In this document: positions 7,939-19,356 of the stretch, piece by piece
Layout of the letters: each line of letters opens with the position of its first letter
Position numbering within the stretch: the stretch's first letter is position 1
Source of the DNA: Halomonas jincaotanensis
Lineage (GTDB): Bacteria > Pseudomonadota > Gammaproteobacteria > Pseudomonadales > Halomonadaceae
Assembly: GCF_018448785.1 (NCBI RefSeq)
Contig: NZ_JAHCLU010000005.1
Location: 55,393 to 119,392 of the forward strand
Direction of reading: 5' to 3'
Length of the DNA stretch: 64,000 nucleotides
Position numbers and translations under genes: made by a program
The notes under the pieces: generated by a model
What the model saw: only the letters and a program-made list of their open reading frames with translations
Database searches by the model: none
Told to the model about the DNA's origin: nothing

Positions 7939-8100
7939 GGGACAGCTTCCCTTATTCCCCGCGGACGCGCGTTGATGGCGAGGGCCTGCGGCCACGATAG
8001 CCTGGCCAAGTTCAACCGCGAGGACCTTGCCATCTGGCACCGCGATATGGCCCTGCTGAGTGGGGTGCGGTATGCGGGCTTGCTGGATCCGCGCGGCTGA
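7939..8100 (+). pseudogene. C-terminal remnant of an FMN-binding glutamate-synthase-family protein
   Basis: One frame reads MARACGHDSLAKFNREDL followed by AIWHRDMALLSGVRYAGL and a stop. The CGHDSLxxFNxxDLxxWxRDMAxLSGxxYAG pattern is typical of the C-terminus of the GltB-domain-2-like FMN-binding glutamate synthase family. Nothing upstream belongs to such a protein (the HAD gene is intact there), so only about 50 codons remain. Assignment is from memory of the family pattern. Confidence 0.6.
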
Positions 8101-8109
8101 CGGCGTCCT

Positions 8110-8131
8110 GCTGTCCGGCATGCCGGACAGC
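8110..8131. repeat. 22-bp perfect palindrome
   Basis: GCTGTCCGGCA is followed directly by its exact reverse complement. There is no unpaired loop and no T-run on either side. It sits between the glutamate-synthase remnant and the 3-prime end of the MDR reductase gene. It may act as a bidirectional terminator stem or a protein-binding site. Confidence 0.75.
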
Positions 8132-8163
8132 GGCGGCAGGCCGCAATCGAAGTCCGGCGTCGG

Positions 8164-9162
8164 TCAGAGTCGTACTAGCATCTTGCCGGTGTTGGCGCCC
8201 TCGAACAGGGCCAGAAAGGCATCCGGGGTGCGCTCGAGGCCTTCCTCGATAGTCTCCGTGTAGTCGAGTTCGCCCTTGGCGACCTGTGGGCCGACCTCCT
8301 CCAGGAATCGCGGATACTCCGCCCAGTGGTCGAAGATAATGAAGCCTTGCATGCGCAGGCGCTGGATCAGCACCATGGCCAGGTTGCTGGGCCCTGGGTC
8401 GGGTCCTTCGGCGTTGTAGCGAGCGATCATCCCGCAAACGGCGATGCGACCGCCGGTTCGCAGGGTGTTGAGGGCGGCTTCCAGACAGACGCCGCCGACG
8501 TTTTCGTAATAGACATCAAAACCCTCTGGGCAGGCTGTCTTGAGTGCCTCGGTCAGCTGCTGGGCGTCTCTGTCGCGGTAGCTCACCCCCTTGATGCCGT
8601 GGGACTCCAGCCACGCGAGCTTCTCGGGCGCCCCGGCGATGCCCACCACGGTGCCGCCCCGGGCCTTGGCCAGCTGCACTGCCAATGAGCCCACCGCGCC
8701 GCTGGCGGCGCTGACCAGCACGTTGTCGCCGTCGCGCATCTCGGCGATCCGGTTCAGGCCCGTCCAGGCGGTCATGCCCGGCATGCCGAGCACACCGAGG
8801 TAGGCCTGCTCCGGCACCTCGATGCCCGGCAGCGGCTCCACCTGATCGCCCGGCAGCTGGGCGATGTCCCGCCAGCCGGCCATGTGCCGGACCTCGTCGC
8901 CCACGGCCAGGCGCGCATCCCGCGACTCGATCACTTCGCCCACCGCGGCGCCTTCCAGCGGCTCGCCAATAACGAAGGGATCGATGTAGGTCTTGACGCC
9001 GCTCATGCGCCCACGCATGTAGGGGTCCACCGACAGCCAAGTATTGCGGATGCGCACCTCGCCTTCGGCCAGGTCGGGCAGTTCGGCCTCGTGCAGCTCG
9101 AACAGCGCGCGACGCGGCGTGCCCTGGGGGATGTCGTTGATGGTGAAGTAGCGTGACTGCAT
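8164..9162 (-). CDS. NADP-dependent MDR oxidoreductase (CurA / prostaglandin-reductase-like)
   Basis: A 332-residue zinc-free medium-chain reductase. Family marks are the N-terminal SVDPYMRGRMS, the nucleotide-binding VSAASGAVGSLAVQLAKARG near 150-170, YYENVGG near 240 and NTGKMLVRL at the end. Members reduce the double bond of alpha,beta-unsaturated ketones and aldehydes using NADPH, usually in detoxification. AAGGAA precedes the ATG. It is transcribed toward the palindrome at 8110-8131. Confidence 0.9.
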   Translation of the reverse strand: MQSRYFTINDIPQGTPRRALFELHEAELPDLAEGEVRIRNTWLSVDPYMRGRMSGVKTYIDPFVIGEPLEGAAVGEVIESRDARLAVGDEVRHMAGWRDIAQLPGDQVEPLPGIEVPEQAYLGVLGMPGMTAWTGLNRIAEMRDGDNVLVSAASGAVGSLAVQLAKARGGTVVGIAGAPEKLAWLESHGIKGVSYRDRDAQQLTEALKTACPEGFDVYYENVGGVCLEAALNTLRTGGRIAVCGMIARYNAEGPDPGPSNLAMVLIQRLRMQGFIIFDHWAEYPRFLEEVGPQVAKGELDYTETIEEGLERTPDAFLALFEGANTGKMLVRL

Positions 9163-9309
9163 GGTGTCGTTCCTTTGCGTGTCGGGAAATTTATCCAGTT
9201 TAGCCGTCTGACTTCCTTTCGTTGATCCTGTTTTTCCTCCGCGCGCTTACCGCCAGCCAGCCCATCAGCCAGGTGTCGTCATCCTTCAGCGCCGGTCAGC
9301 TCGTTGGAC

Positions 9310-9356
9310 AAAAAAATTGGCGAAGGAGTGGGGGCTGAGCCCCGCTCCTTCGCCAA
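9310..9356 (-). terminator. Intrinsic terminator downstream of katG
   Basis: A 17-bp stem (TTGGCGAAGGAGYGGGG, one G-T wobble) closes a 6-base loop. On the minus strand it is followed by a run of seven T residues. It lies 72 bases after the katG stop codon. Confidence 0.92.
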
Positions 9357-9427
9357 TGCGTTGCCGGTATGACAGACACTCGGGCGCCCCCGCGATATGG
9401 AAGCCCCCGAACGCCCGCTGGCCGAGA

Positions 9428-11934
<2,507 letters not shown>

Positions 11935-12810
11935 ATGAGCCAGGATAACGACTACACTCCACCCGCCGTCTGGACCTGGGAAAAGGCGAGTGGTGGGCAG
12001 TTTGCCAGCATCAATCGTCCCATCGCCGGCCCGACCCATGACCAATCGCTGCCGGTCGGCAAGCATCCCTTCCAGCTTTACTCGATGGCCACGCCCAATG
12101 GGGTAAAGGTCACGGTGATGTTCGAGGAGCTGCTGGCGCTGGGGCACACGAACGCCGAGTATGACGCTTGGCTGATCAAGATCGGCGATGGCGACCAGTT
12201 CGGCAGTGGCTTCGTCGAGGTCAATCCGAACTCCAAGATCCCGGCGCTGATGGACCACCGCGCCAATCCACCCATCCGGGTATTCGAATCCGGCTCGATC
12301 CTGCTCTATCTTGCGGAGACATTCGATGAGTTCCTGCCCCATGAGCCGGCCACACGCACCGAGACGCTAAACTGGCTGTTCTGGCAGATGGGCAGTGGAC
12401 CCTTCCTGGGCGGAGGTTTCGGTCACTTCTATGCTTACGCGCCGGAGAAGCTGGAATATCCGATCGACCGCTTCGCCATGGAGGTTAAGCGCCAGCTGGA
12501 CGTGCTCGACCGGCGCCTGGCGGAAAATCGCTACATGGCCGGGGACGAATACACCATCGCCGATATGGCCAACTGGGCCTGGTATGGCCAGCTGGCGCTA
12601 GGACGACTGTATGACGCCGGTGAGTTCCTCCAGGTGCAGAACTACGAGCACGTGCAGCGCTGGGCCAAGCAGATTGACGCCCGCCCGGCGGTGCAGCGCG
12701 GGCGCATGGTCAATCGCTCCTTCGGCGAAGCCGAGGAACAGTTGCACGAGCGCCATGACGCCAGCGATTTCGAGCACAAGACGCAGGACAAGCTCGAACC
12801 TCAAAGCTGA
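11935..12810 (+). CDS. yghU: Glutathione-dependent disulfide-bond oxidoreductase YghU
   Basis: A 291-residue glutathione-transferase-fold protein that matches E. coli YghU along its length. Shared stretches include VWTWEKASGG near 13, INRPIAGPTHDQSLPVGKHP near 27-46, FVEVNPNSKIPALMDH, RVFESGSILLYLAE and the C-terminal EQLHERHDASDFE. YghU binds two glutathiones and has disulfide reductase and organic peroxidase activity. AGGAG precedes the chosen ATG. Divergent pairing with katG suggests a joint oxidative-stress role (inference). Confidence 0.95.
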   Translation: MSQDNDYTPPAVWTWEKASGGQFASINRPIAGPTHDQSLPVGKHPFQLYSMATPNGVKVTVMFEELLALGHTNAEYDAWLIKIGDGDQFGSGFVEVNPNSKIPALMDHRANPPIRVFESGSILLYLAETFDEFLPHEPATRTETLNWLFWQMGSGPFLGGGFGHFYAYAPEKLEYPIDRFAMEVKRQLDVLDRRLAENRYMAGDEYTIADMANWAWYGQLALGRLYDAGEFLQVQNYEHVQRWAKQIDARPAVQRGRMVNRSFGEAEEQLHERHDASDFEHKTQDKLEPQS

Positions 12811-12968
12811 CGTTGAATTAATCCTACTTGAGTCATCACGCCCGGGACGCCTCTGGCGTCAACGACGCTGGGCCAGACCTGTCTGAGACCGGCAATGCAA
12901 CCCCAGCGCATTGAGATGGTGGTTGGCCGAGCATCTTGCGAAACAGGGTCGAGAGGTCGCTGGGGCTA

Positions 12969-14219
12969 TCATGCGGTGCGATTGAAGGAGAAGAGTTCTG
13001 CCAGTGGGTGCTCCCGACCTTCTATGAGGGCGCGCAGCAGGCCGGCACCTACCATGCTGTAGCTGACGCCGTTTCCACCGTAAGCCATGGCGAAGTGAAC
13101 ACGGGGGCCGTATTGCGCATGAGGGCCGAAGAAGGGCAGGCCGTCCTCGGTCTCGGCAAAGGTGCCACCCCAGGAGAAGGTGGGGTTGAGTGATAACTCG
13201 GGGAAGAGTGTCTCCACCTGTTTCACCAAGATGTGGGCTTTCTTGCCCACACGCTGGTCGCGATGGTCGGGAATATCGACATCGTCGTCCTCACCTCCTA
13301 CCATCAGTCGGCCGTCTCCTGTCGTGCGCATGTACAGGTAAGGGCGCGCCGACTCCCATATCATGGTCGAGGCCAACGCTCCCAGGTCGTCTTGATGGAT
13401 GGGGTCGGTGATGAAGGCGTAGCTGCTCCGGTTTTTGGCGACCTTCTGCGTCAGCCAGGTCTGGGATTCATAGCCCGCTGCCATGACCAGATGGCGGCAC
13501 TTGAGCGTTACCCCGTCGGCGGTGGTCAGGGTCACGCCCTCCGCTTGGGGCTGGATGTCGGCAATCGTCGTGCGGTCGTAGACCGCGCTGCGGCTTGCCA
13601 CCAGCCGGTCGAAGAGTTTGTAAGTCATCCGGTAGGGATCGATGCGCGCCGCCAGGTGAGTCAGGATTGCACCGGGGGCGTCGAAGCCAAAGCGTGCCTT
13701 GATGTCATCGCGTGTCAGCCAGTCGGCCACGAAGCCGTGGTGGCGGCGCAAATCGAACTCCTTGCGCAGCTTGGCGACATCAGCTTCTTCGCTGGCGTAG
13801 TACAGGCTCTGCTGCCTGCCGAAGTCCACATCACCGACCTCGTTCGCCAGTGTCTCGATATCTCGGATGGCCTGTGCGCAGGCCCGGTAGGCTCGGACGG
13901 CGCCGGCCAAGCCCACGATGTCAGCAAGGTCGGTCAGGTGGACGTCGATCTCGTATTGCAGCAAGGCGGTGCTTGCCGACGAGCTTCCCCAGCCGATGTC
14001 CCGCCGTTCGATCACCGCCACATCATGGCCATGCTGAGCGAGCTCATTGGCGATCAAGGCGCCGGTGATGCCACCGCCGATCACGGCGACATCGCAGGTG
14101 GCGTTCTCGCAGAGTTGGGGAAAGGCCTGCATCAGCCCATTCTTCACGGCCCAGAAGGGGTAGCCGCTCTTGAGGTCCATAGGGGTGCCTGTGGTTGGGG
14201 GCGAGACGCTAGTCATACT
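12969..14219 (-). CDS. FAD-dependent oxidoreductase, DAO family
   Basis: A D-amino-acid-oxidase-type flavoprotein with the dinucleotide motif VIGGGITGALIANELAQHG near 45 and the following acidic VIERRDIGWGSSS. It ends with HFAMAYGGNGVSYS, the usual flavin-contacting C-terminal motif. Length is 416 residues if started at the ATG that overlaps the stop of the upstream gene. An alternative ATG at 14180 (MDLKSGYPFW) gives 403. The overlap indicates co-transcription with the voltage-sensor-like gene. The substrate is probably an amine or amino acid; it cannot be named. Confidence 0.85.
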   Translation of the reverse strand, partial: SMTSVSPPTTGTPMDLKSGYPFWAVKNGLMQAFPQLCENATCDVAVIGGGITGALIANELAQHGHDVAVIERRDIGWGSSSASTALLQYEIDVHLTDLADIVGLAGAVRAYRACAQAIRDIETLANEVGDVDFGRQQSLYYASEEADVAKLRKEFDLRRHHGFVADWLTRDDIKARFGFDAPGAILTHLAARIDPYRMTYKLFDRLVASRSAVYDRTTIADIQPQAEGVTLTTADGVTLKCRHLVMAAGYESQTWLTQKVAKNRSSYAFITDPIHQDDLGALASTMIWESARPYLYMRTTGDGRLMVGGEDDDVDIPDHRDQRVGKKAHILVKQVETLFPELSLNPTFSWGGTFAETEDGLPFFGPHAQYGPRVHFAMAYGGNGVSYSMVGAGLLRALIEGREHPLAELFSFNRTA

Positions 14220-15216
14220 TGTCGCGCCACTGCTTGACGGCAATCTGTTCTTTGAGCATCTCGACCATGTCGATCAGCACCTGCTCGGTCACCCGGTCGG
14301 TGTGCTTGTCGACTTTGATCCCGGCATCGAACCCGCTCTCGGTGAGACGCTCCACCAGGGTATTGAACTCCGGGGAGCGCAACCCTTCCACGGCCTCGTG
14401 GACCAGCCGACAGGCGAGGTCGCTGAGCGCTTCATCCAGGCCCTTGGCGACCTGATTGCCCAGGGGCAGCCGCTTCAGGCGGCTTATCTCGCGGCTGTCG
14501 GCCAGCGTGCGGCCGACCAGCGCGCTGACATAGCGCATCAGATCGTCACGGTTGGTGGCATAGGCGTTGCTTGCCATGGCCTCCAGGCGACCTGAGACCT
14601 CGGCGATCAGCTGCTGTTTGCGCGGCATTATCACGTCGCCGACGAGCTGTCTGGACAGCGAGTCGCTGGAGCGCACCTGATCCTGCACACTGTCGAGTAG
14701 GCGGATAGCGATACGGTCGGAGAGCTCTTCCAGCAAGATGTCGTAGTACTTGGCATAAATGGCATATAGCTGCCAGCGGCGGATGTCGATTAAGTGCATG
14801 CGCTGCAGGCGATGCAGCAGCGAGATGACACGCAGGATGCGCAACAGCCGGAAACCGCCCAACGGAATGCATCCCAGCACGTCGTACCAGTGTACGAAGG
14901 GATAGAAGAACCAGCGATGATAGCGGCGCTCGGCGATGGCTATGGCCCAACCGAGCAGCACGTCGAGCAGGAAGACACTGACGAAGGCGAGATCGATGGC
15001 GAGGAAGTTCGCATGGATATGCTGGTCGTAGGCGTCGTGCAGCCCCGGTGCCACCGACGCGAAGGCGCTGTTCAGCGGTGGCAGCAGGAAGAGGCTGTCG
15101 AACAGCAACAGCGCGAGATTGGCTACGACTAGGGCGACAATCAGCAGATCCCAGGCGATATGCAGGCGTTCCCGAGTCGGGCTGAGTGAGCGGGCGGTTG
15201 GGGAAGGCCGGTTCAC
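14209..15216 (-). CDS. Voltage-sensor-like membrane protein without pore domain
   Basis: A 335-residue protein. Residues about 20-155 form a four-helix membrane unit: hydrophobic helices at about 22-45 and 70-95, a short one near 105-118, then FRLLRILRVISLLHRLQRM, in which arginines recur every third residue as in an S4 voltage sensor. No pore helix or K+ selectivity filter follows. Instead there are about 180 soluble, mostly helical residues. Its stop overlaps the start of the DAO-family gene. It is often annotated loosely as an ion transporter; its function is unknown. Confidence 0.7.
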   Translation of the reverse strand: MNRPSPTARSLSPTRERLHIAWDLLIVALVVANLALLLFDSLFLLPPLNSAFASVAPGLHDAYDQHIHANFLAIDLAFVSVFLLDVLLGWAIAIAERRYHRWFFYPFVHWYDVLGCIPLGGFRLLRILRVISLLHRLQRMHLIDIRRWQLYAIYAKYYDILLEELSDRIAIRLLDSVQDQVRSSDSLSRQLVGDVIMPRKQQLIAEVSGRLEAMASNAYATNRDDLMRYVSALVGRTLADSREISRLKRLPLGNQVAKGLDEALSDLACRLVHEAVEGLRSPEFNTLVERLTESGFDAGIKVDKHTDRVTEQVLIDMVEMLKEQIAVKQWRDKYD

Positions 15217-15493
15217 GGTTTCACCGGATCCGGGGCTATCCAGCGGGCGCCAGCGAGTGGCCGGGTGATGCTGTCCATGCGAAACCTCCTTGCGCCATTG
15301 CTTATTATGTTCACCCTACCATCCTATCGGCAAGGAGGGGCCGACCATGACGGCCTCGCCAGCAAGTTGAATAACACGTACGTTGCAGAGCATGTAAGCT
15401 GCAGAACAAGATTGAAAAAAAGCATGCTGAAGTATAGGAGCGCTCCGGGAACATGTCGGGGATGCTCACGTTGCCGGACTAAGGGGAGAGAAA

Positions 15494-16048
15494 ATGTCAG
15501 AACAGGACAAGACAACGCCTCCTGCGCGCCCCCAGGGCAAACTGGAACAGCGCTTCGAGCGCTTCCTGTGGAATTCGCGTTTCCTCGTTATGGCGGCAGT
15601 CATTCCTAGCCTGCTGGGGGCCTTGGTGCTGTTCATCATCGGAACGTTCGACATTGTCGCGATCCTTATCGATGCCGCCGCGTACTATCTCCTGGGTAGC
15701 GGGGAAAATATCCACGAAACGGTGGTGCCCAACATCGTGATGGCGGTGGATATCTACCTTATCGCCATCGTGCTTCTGGTGTTCGGGCTGGGCGTTTACC
15801 GACTCTTCGTATCACCCATCGAACAGACGGAGGACCACTCCCCCAGGCATCCCTTCAATGTCGAGTCGTTTGATCAGCTCAAGGACAAGATTGCTCGGGT
15901 CGTGATCCTGGCGGTCATCATCGAGTTCTTCCGTGCCGTGGTCGATATTCGATTCCAGACACCCTTGGATGTGATCTACCTGGCGCTATCGGTGCTGGCG
16001 CTGGCAGCAGCGATCTACCTGATGAGCCTGACCCACAAGGGCGAATGA
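15494..16048 (+). CDS. YqhA / UPF0114 family membrane protein
   Basis: A 184-residue inner-membrane protein. It has the family's N-terminal ERFLWNSRFLVMAAVIPSLL, a second helix pair around 75-105 with VDIYLIAIVLLVFGLGVY, and LKDKIARVVILAVIIEFF near 130. Members have about four helices and no assigned biochemical role. AAGGGGAGAG precedes the ATG. It converges with the RlpA-like gene. Confidence 0.88.
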   Translation: MSEQDKTTPPARPQGKLEQRFERFLWNSRFLVMAAVIPSLLGALVLFIIGTFDIVAILIDAAAYYLLGSGENIHETVVPNIVMAVDIYLIAIVLLVFGLGVYRLFVSPIEQTEDHSPRHPFNVESFDQLKDKIARVVILAVIIEFFRAVVDIRFQTPLDVIYLALSVLALAAAIYLMSLTHKGE

Positions 16049-16176
16049 TAGCCACCAAAGGCAGATGACAGCTGCGCCGCGAGGGACGGTGCCGATCGGT
16101 GCGGGATGAAGAATGGCATGAAGGATGGCTGCTGCGGCAGGGAAAAAGGGGGACCGAGCACACGACCGTGAAGGGG

Positions 16177-16563
16177 TTACTGTACGGAGGTGACCATCAC
16201 CGGCGCGGTGCCGCGCTCGAGCATCTTCAGCTTCTTTGCGGCACGCTTGGAGAGGTCGATGATGCGCCCCTTGGCGTAAGGGCCACGGTCATTGATGACG
16301 ACCTCGACCTTGCTGCCGGTATCCTCGCGCACCACCAGTACCTTGGTGCCGAACGGCAGCGTGGGGTGTGCGGCAGTCAGCTCCTGCTGGTCGAAGGGTT
16401 CGCCGCTAGCGGTTGTCTTGCCTTGAAAGCGGTCGCTGTAGTAAGACGCTATCCCTTCTTGGGTCTTGACGGATTTTTCGTGAGCCTGGACGCTGCTGGC
16501 CATGCCTGCCACCAGCAGACCTGCCAGCCAGCAGATCATGAGTCGTCGAGCTTGTATCACCAT
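16177..16563 (-). CDS. RlpA-like septal ring lytic transglycosylase (double-psi barrel)
   Basis: A 128-residue exported protein with a signal peptide ending near VQA (residue 27), followed by a single RlpA double-psi beta-barrel. Signatures are IASYYSDRFQGKTTASGE, the catalytic-region LTAAHPTLPFGTKV, and INDRGPYAKGRIIDLSKRAA. RlpA cleaves naked, peptide-free glycan strands at the septum. The protein lacks the C-terminal SPOR domain that targets full-length RlpA, so it is a short paralog. AGGTGAG lies just before the ATG. Confidence 0.9.
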   Translation of the reverse strand: MVIQARRLMICWLAGLLVAGMASSVQAHEKSVKTQEGIASYYSDRFQGKTTASGEPFDQQELTAAHPTLPFGTKVLVVREDTGSKVEVVINDRGPYAKGRIIDLSKRAAKKLKMLERGTAPVMVTSVQ

Positions 16564-16844
16564 TACTCACCTCAGGTTATCGTATTTCGCGACCCTCGCG
16601 TTCATCGATGAGGCGCCAGGTCATGGCAGACGGTAGGCCCCGTTCGCGCTCGGTTCATCACGTGCTGAACCCGAGCCACAAATCATGACGTCGTCACTGC
16701 CTGTAACAAGTATCTTCTTGCGTTGAATAATAGTCGGTCATGCCCCGTGCGGCAACTTAGTTAAATGGCATGTACATATCGGCGATGACGACATGAGCGG
16801 GAATGGTGGGGGAGATTCAACCTCGATAGATTAGTTATGTTAGG

Positions 16845-17117
16845 TCAGTCATTGTCATCTTCGGTCAGGCCGCAAGCTATCAGATGGTCTGCCATCGCCC
16901 GAGAGGCCAGCGCGAACTCCACGCGCGCGGTCGCAAGCGCGCTGTAATCACGCGTCACGAGGTCACGTTCCAGTCGATCGAGTCGCGCCTTGGCCCTTGC
17001 CAGCCGTTGACCCAGTAAGACATCGATTTCGAGAAAAACAGGCGGCGAACCCGACGCCTCGAGCAACTGCTCCATGAATTCTGTTCGCAGTTCGCAAGAC
17101 ACTTCCGACACTTCCAT
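16845..17117 (-). CDS. Small hypothetical helical protein
   Basis: A 90-residue soluble protein. The middle part (about 32-75) is a predicted long helix rich in Arg, Leu and Ala (QRLARAKARLDRLERDL) that could form a coiled coil. The tail LTEDDND is acidic. AAGGAG sits at good spacing before the ATG, which is the main support for a real gene. No family recognised. Confidence 0.6.
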   Translation of the reverse strand: MEVSEVSCELRTEFMEQLLEASGSPPVFLEIDVLLGQRLARAKARLDRLERDLVTRDYSALATARVEFALASRAMADHLIACGLTEDDND

Positions 17118-17498
17118 GACACGGACTCCTTGATCGCAAAGAAGCCTGGTGGGGAAAACCGCCTGTTTTTTAGTGGGGTGTTTCAGGAATGTTTCAAGAC
17201 CGCTTGAGAGTCATTTCAGGATAATAGATGAGGCTTCGAGCGTGATGCCAGATGTCTTCTCAGCTTTCACTGTTTTCTCTGTTCTCTCCCTGTTGCCATC
17301 ATGAGGCTATTGCACCATGACGGCCTAAACATGACGTTTTAGATAAGCCGCAAGAAGACCTAGTCGGCCATCACGAGCAGTAGCGAAGCCGCTTCAGTCA
17401 AGACAGCCGCGTTAGAACCGAAAACACCCCATCCCGATTAACGGAATGGAGTGCGGCAATTCCGACGCAGGGACCTCACCCTCTCAGGGCTGCCTCGC
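17118..17498. other. Intergenic region, no gene seen
   Basis: About 380 bases between two small minus-strand genes, slightly AT-richer than the surroundings. No convincing reading frame, hairpin with T-run, or tRNA fold was found. It presumably carries the promoter of the 90-residue protein. Confidence 0.5.
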
Positions 17499-17795
17499 TT
17501 ACTCGAACAGTTCTGCCTTGGCGTTACGCATGACGTCTTCACAGGCGGCTTGATGGGCGAGTTGGGTCAGCAGGTTCTGGGTCACTTCGAAGCCTTTCCC
17601 TAGGCAGGTATCGATATCCTGACGGCTCACTCCGGGAGTGACGTCGCAATCGATCTTGAGCGTTCTTCCACCACCTTCCAGCTTGTCGGCAATTTCCCGC
17701 ATGCGCCAGGCGATACGCGCTTTCCAGCTGGCTGATTCCTTCACCCCTTCGTTTACGCTAAACGTGCAGTGCCACTCAGGTTTATAGACCTTCAT
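17499..17795 (-). CDS. Small hypothetical protein
   Basis: A 98-residue soluble protein with three cysteines (in EWHCTF, LKIDCDVTPG and IDTCLGKGF). The middle ESASWKARIAWRMREIADKL is an amphipathic helix. GGAGGTTCTC precedes the ATG. No family was recognised. Composition resembles small stress-type proteins of related bacteria, but this is only an impression. Confidence 0.6.
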   Translation of the reverse strand: MKVYKPEWHCTFSVNEGVKESASWKARIAWRMREIADKLEGGGRTLKIDCDVTPGVSRQDIDTCLGKGFEVTQNLLTQLAHQAACEDVMRNAKAELFE

Positions 17796-17995
17796 GAGAA
17801 CCTCCGGTGCTGGCTAGGAATGTTCGATCGTGTTGTCTGCTCCGTATTTGTCGATATTGCCAAGCTATCATACAGTCTTTCCCTCACCGGCATAGCGCGG
17901 CGCTGCTGCCCCCTGGCCTCGAAAGGCGATGTCAACGGCTTCATCAACTAGGATGAAAAGCGACAGGCTGGTTTGGCCCCTCAAGGGAGAAGAAT

Positions 17996-18550
17996 ATGAA
18001 TGATTCGGATCGCTATGCCTATCCTCATCGTGTGCTCCACTGGCTGGTGGCCGTCGTGCTGCTGTTCTCCTTGCCTACGGGACTCACGCTGGGGTTTCTG
18101 GGTTTCGAGGATGCTGTCGAGCGCTTCGGGAACGCCCTGACCAATTTTCTCTACACCTCGCACAAGACCCTCGGGGTGATGATGTTGGGTCTGATGATCG
18201 CGCGCGTGGTGACGCGCATGATGTACGTGGTGCCCCTTCATGAGCCACCACTCTCGCCCTTTCAGCGTGTGGTGAGCACCAGCGTCCACCACTTGCTGTA
18301 TCTGGCGCTGCTGATCCAGCCGATCCTCGGTTGGCTGGCTACCGCAAGTGGCGACTTCCCCGTGGAGTTCTTCCATTGGCATCTTCCCGGGCTCATCGGC
18401 GAGAACACCGAGCTCTCCGAGCAATTGTTCATGTGGCACGGCTGGCTGGGCTGGACGATCCTCGGCCTGGTGACGCTGCATATCGCCGGTGCACTGTTTC
18501 ACTGGCTCTACAAGCATGACGGCGTCATGAAGCGGATGAGCCTGTTCTAG
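17996..18550 (+). CDS. Cytochrome b561 family protein
   Basis: A 184-residue four-helix dihaem-type cytochrome b (CybB/YodB family). Haem-ligand histidines are expected in YPHRVLHWLVAV (helix 1), HHLLYLALLIQP (helix 3) and LVTLHIAGALFHWL (helix 4). The start YAYPHRVLHW is characteristic. These proteins pass electrons from quinol in the inner membrane; some act as superoxide oxidases. GGGAGAAG precedes the ATG. It is followed after 50 bases by the YetF-like gene. Confidence 0.92.
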   Translation: MNDSDRYAYPHRVLHWLVAVVLLFSLPTGLTLGFLGFEDAVERFGNALTNFLYTSHKTLGVMMLGLMIARVVTRMMYVVPLHEPPLSPFQRVVSTSVHHLLYLALLIQPILGWLATASGDFPVEFFHWHLPGLIGENTELSEQLFMWHGWLGWTILGLVTLHIAGALFHWLYKHDGVMKRMSLF

Positions 18551-18600
18551 GCCAGGCGACGACCGAACATGGTCATGGTCTCCGATAACACGAGGTAGGC

Positions 18601-19143
18601 ATGGAACCGATGTTCTTCGATGGCTGGGCCAGTCTCGTCCGGACGTGCATCGTCGGCGTGATGGCCTACTGTTTTCTGGTGCTCTCCTTGCGGGTCTCGG
18701 GCAAGCGAACGCTGGCGAAGATGAATGCCTTCGACTGGGTGGTCACCGTGGCGCTCGGCTCGACCCTTGCGACGATCCTGCTGAGCAAGGACGTGACCCT
18801 CACGCAGGGAGCGCTGGCGCTGGCGCTGCTCATCGGCATGCAGTTCGCGGTCACCTGGACAGGCGTGCGTGTCGACTGGGTTCGCAGCGTGGTCTCGGGG
18901 GAGCCCGTGCTGCTGGTGTATCGCGGCGAGTTCCTGCATGCCGCACTGCTCAAGGAGCGCGTCAATGAGGATGACGTCTTTGCAGCGGTGCGCAGTGCGG
19001 GTGTGCGAGGGCTGGGCGAAGTGGAGGCAGTCGTGCTGGAAACGGATGGTTCGTTCAGCGTGCTGCCGCTCAGCGGAGAGCGCTCGGGGAGATCGAGCAT
19101 CGAGACACTCCACCTGACGGGGCAGACGGATAACTCCCCATGA
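18601..19143 (+). CDS. DUF421 / YetF-like membrane protein
   Basis: A 180-residue protein with three N-terminal helices and a C-terminal cytoplasmic domain. Family signatures are SLRVSGKRTLAKMNAFDWVVTVALGS split across helix 2 and its loop, and GEPVLLVYRGEFL, where the soluble domain begins. The C-terminal ETDGSFSVLP is also typical. DUF421 proteins are widespread; no enzymatic role is established. AGGTAGG precedes the ATG. Confidence 0.88.
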   Translation: MEPMFFDGWASLVRTCIVGVMAYCFLVLSLRVSGKRTLAKMNAFDWVVTVALGSTLATILLSKDVTLTQGALALALLIGMQFAVTWTGVRVDWVRSVVSGEPVLLVYRGEFLHAALLKERVNEDDVFAAVRSAGVRGLGEVEAVVLETDGSFSVLPLSGERSGRSSIETLHLTGQTDNSP

Positions 19144-19182
19144 CCGGTAACGCTATCCGCTGCAGGCGCGCTAATCTTCGTG

Positions 19183-19356
19183 CTAGTGCTTAAGGATTAC
19201 ATATAAGGCGTGAATGATACCCGGGATGAAGCCAAAGAGGGTCAGCAGTATGTTCAACCAGAAGTGCCCCTTGAGGCCGACTTCCAGAAACACGCCGACG
19301 GGCGGTAGCAGCACGGCAAAAATCATCTTGATGGGGTCTGTTGCGGTAAATGCCAT
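19183..19356 (-). CDS. YqaE/Pmp3 family small membrane protein
   Basis: A 57-residue protein of two membrane helices. It carries the Pmp3 signature: AVLLPPVGVFLEVGL, then FWLNILLTLFGFIPGIIHALYV. Members influence membrane potential and salt tolerance in yeast and plants; the bacterial role is probably similar. The start at MAFTATDP follows AAAGGAGC at good spacing, so a five-codon upstream extension was not used. Confidence 0.92.
   Translation of the reverse strand: MAFTATDPIKMIFAVLLPPVGVFLEVGLKGHFWLNILLTLFGFIPGIIHALYVILKH

Noticed and set aside
12848..12866. Small hairpin GACGCC-TCT-GGCGTC after yghU
   Set aside because: Only six base pairs and no T-run, so not strong enough to list as a terminator.
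13233..14237. 334-codon plus-strand frame over the DAO-family gene
   Set aside because: No motif; the minus-strand flavoprotein explains the sequence fully.
15265..15609. 114-codon frame between the voltage-sensor-like gene and yqhA
   Set aside because: It runs into the yqhA gene in another frame, has no family similarity and lies in the expected promoter region.
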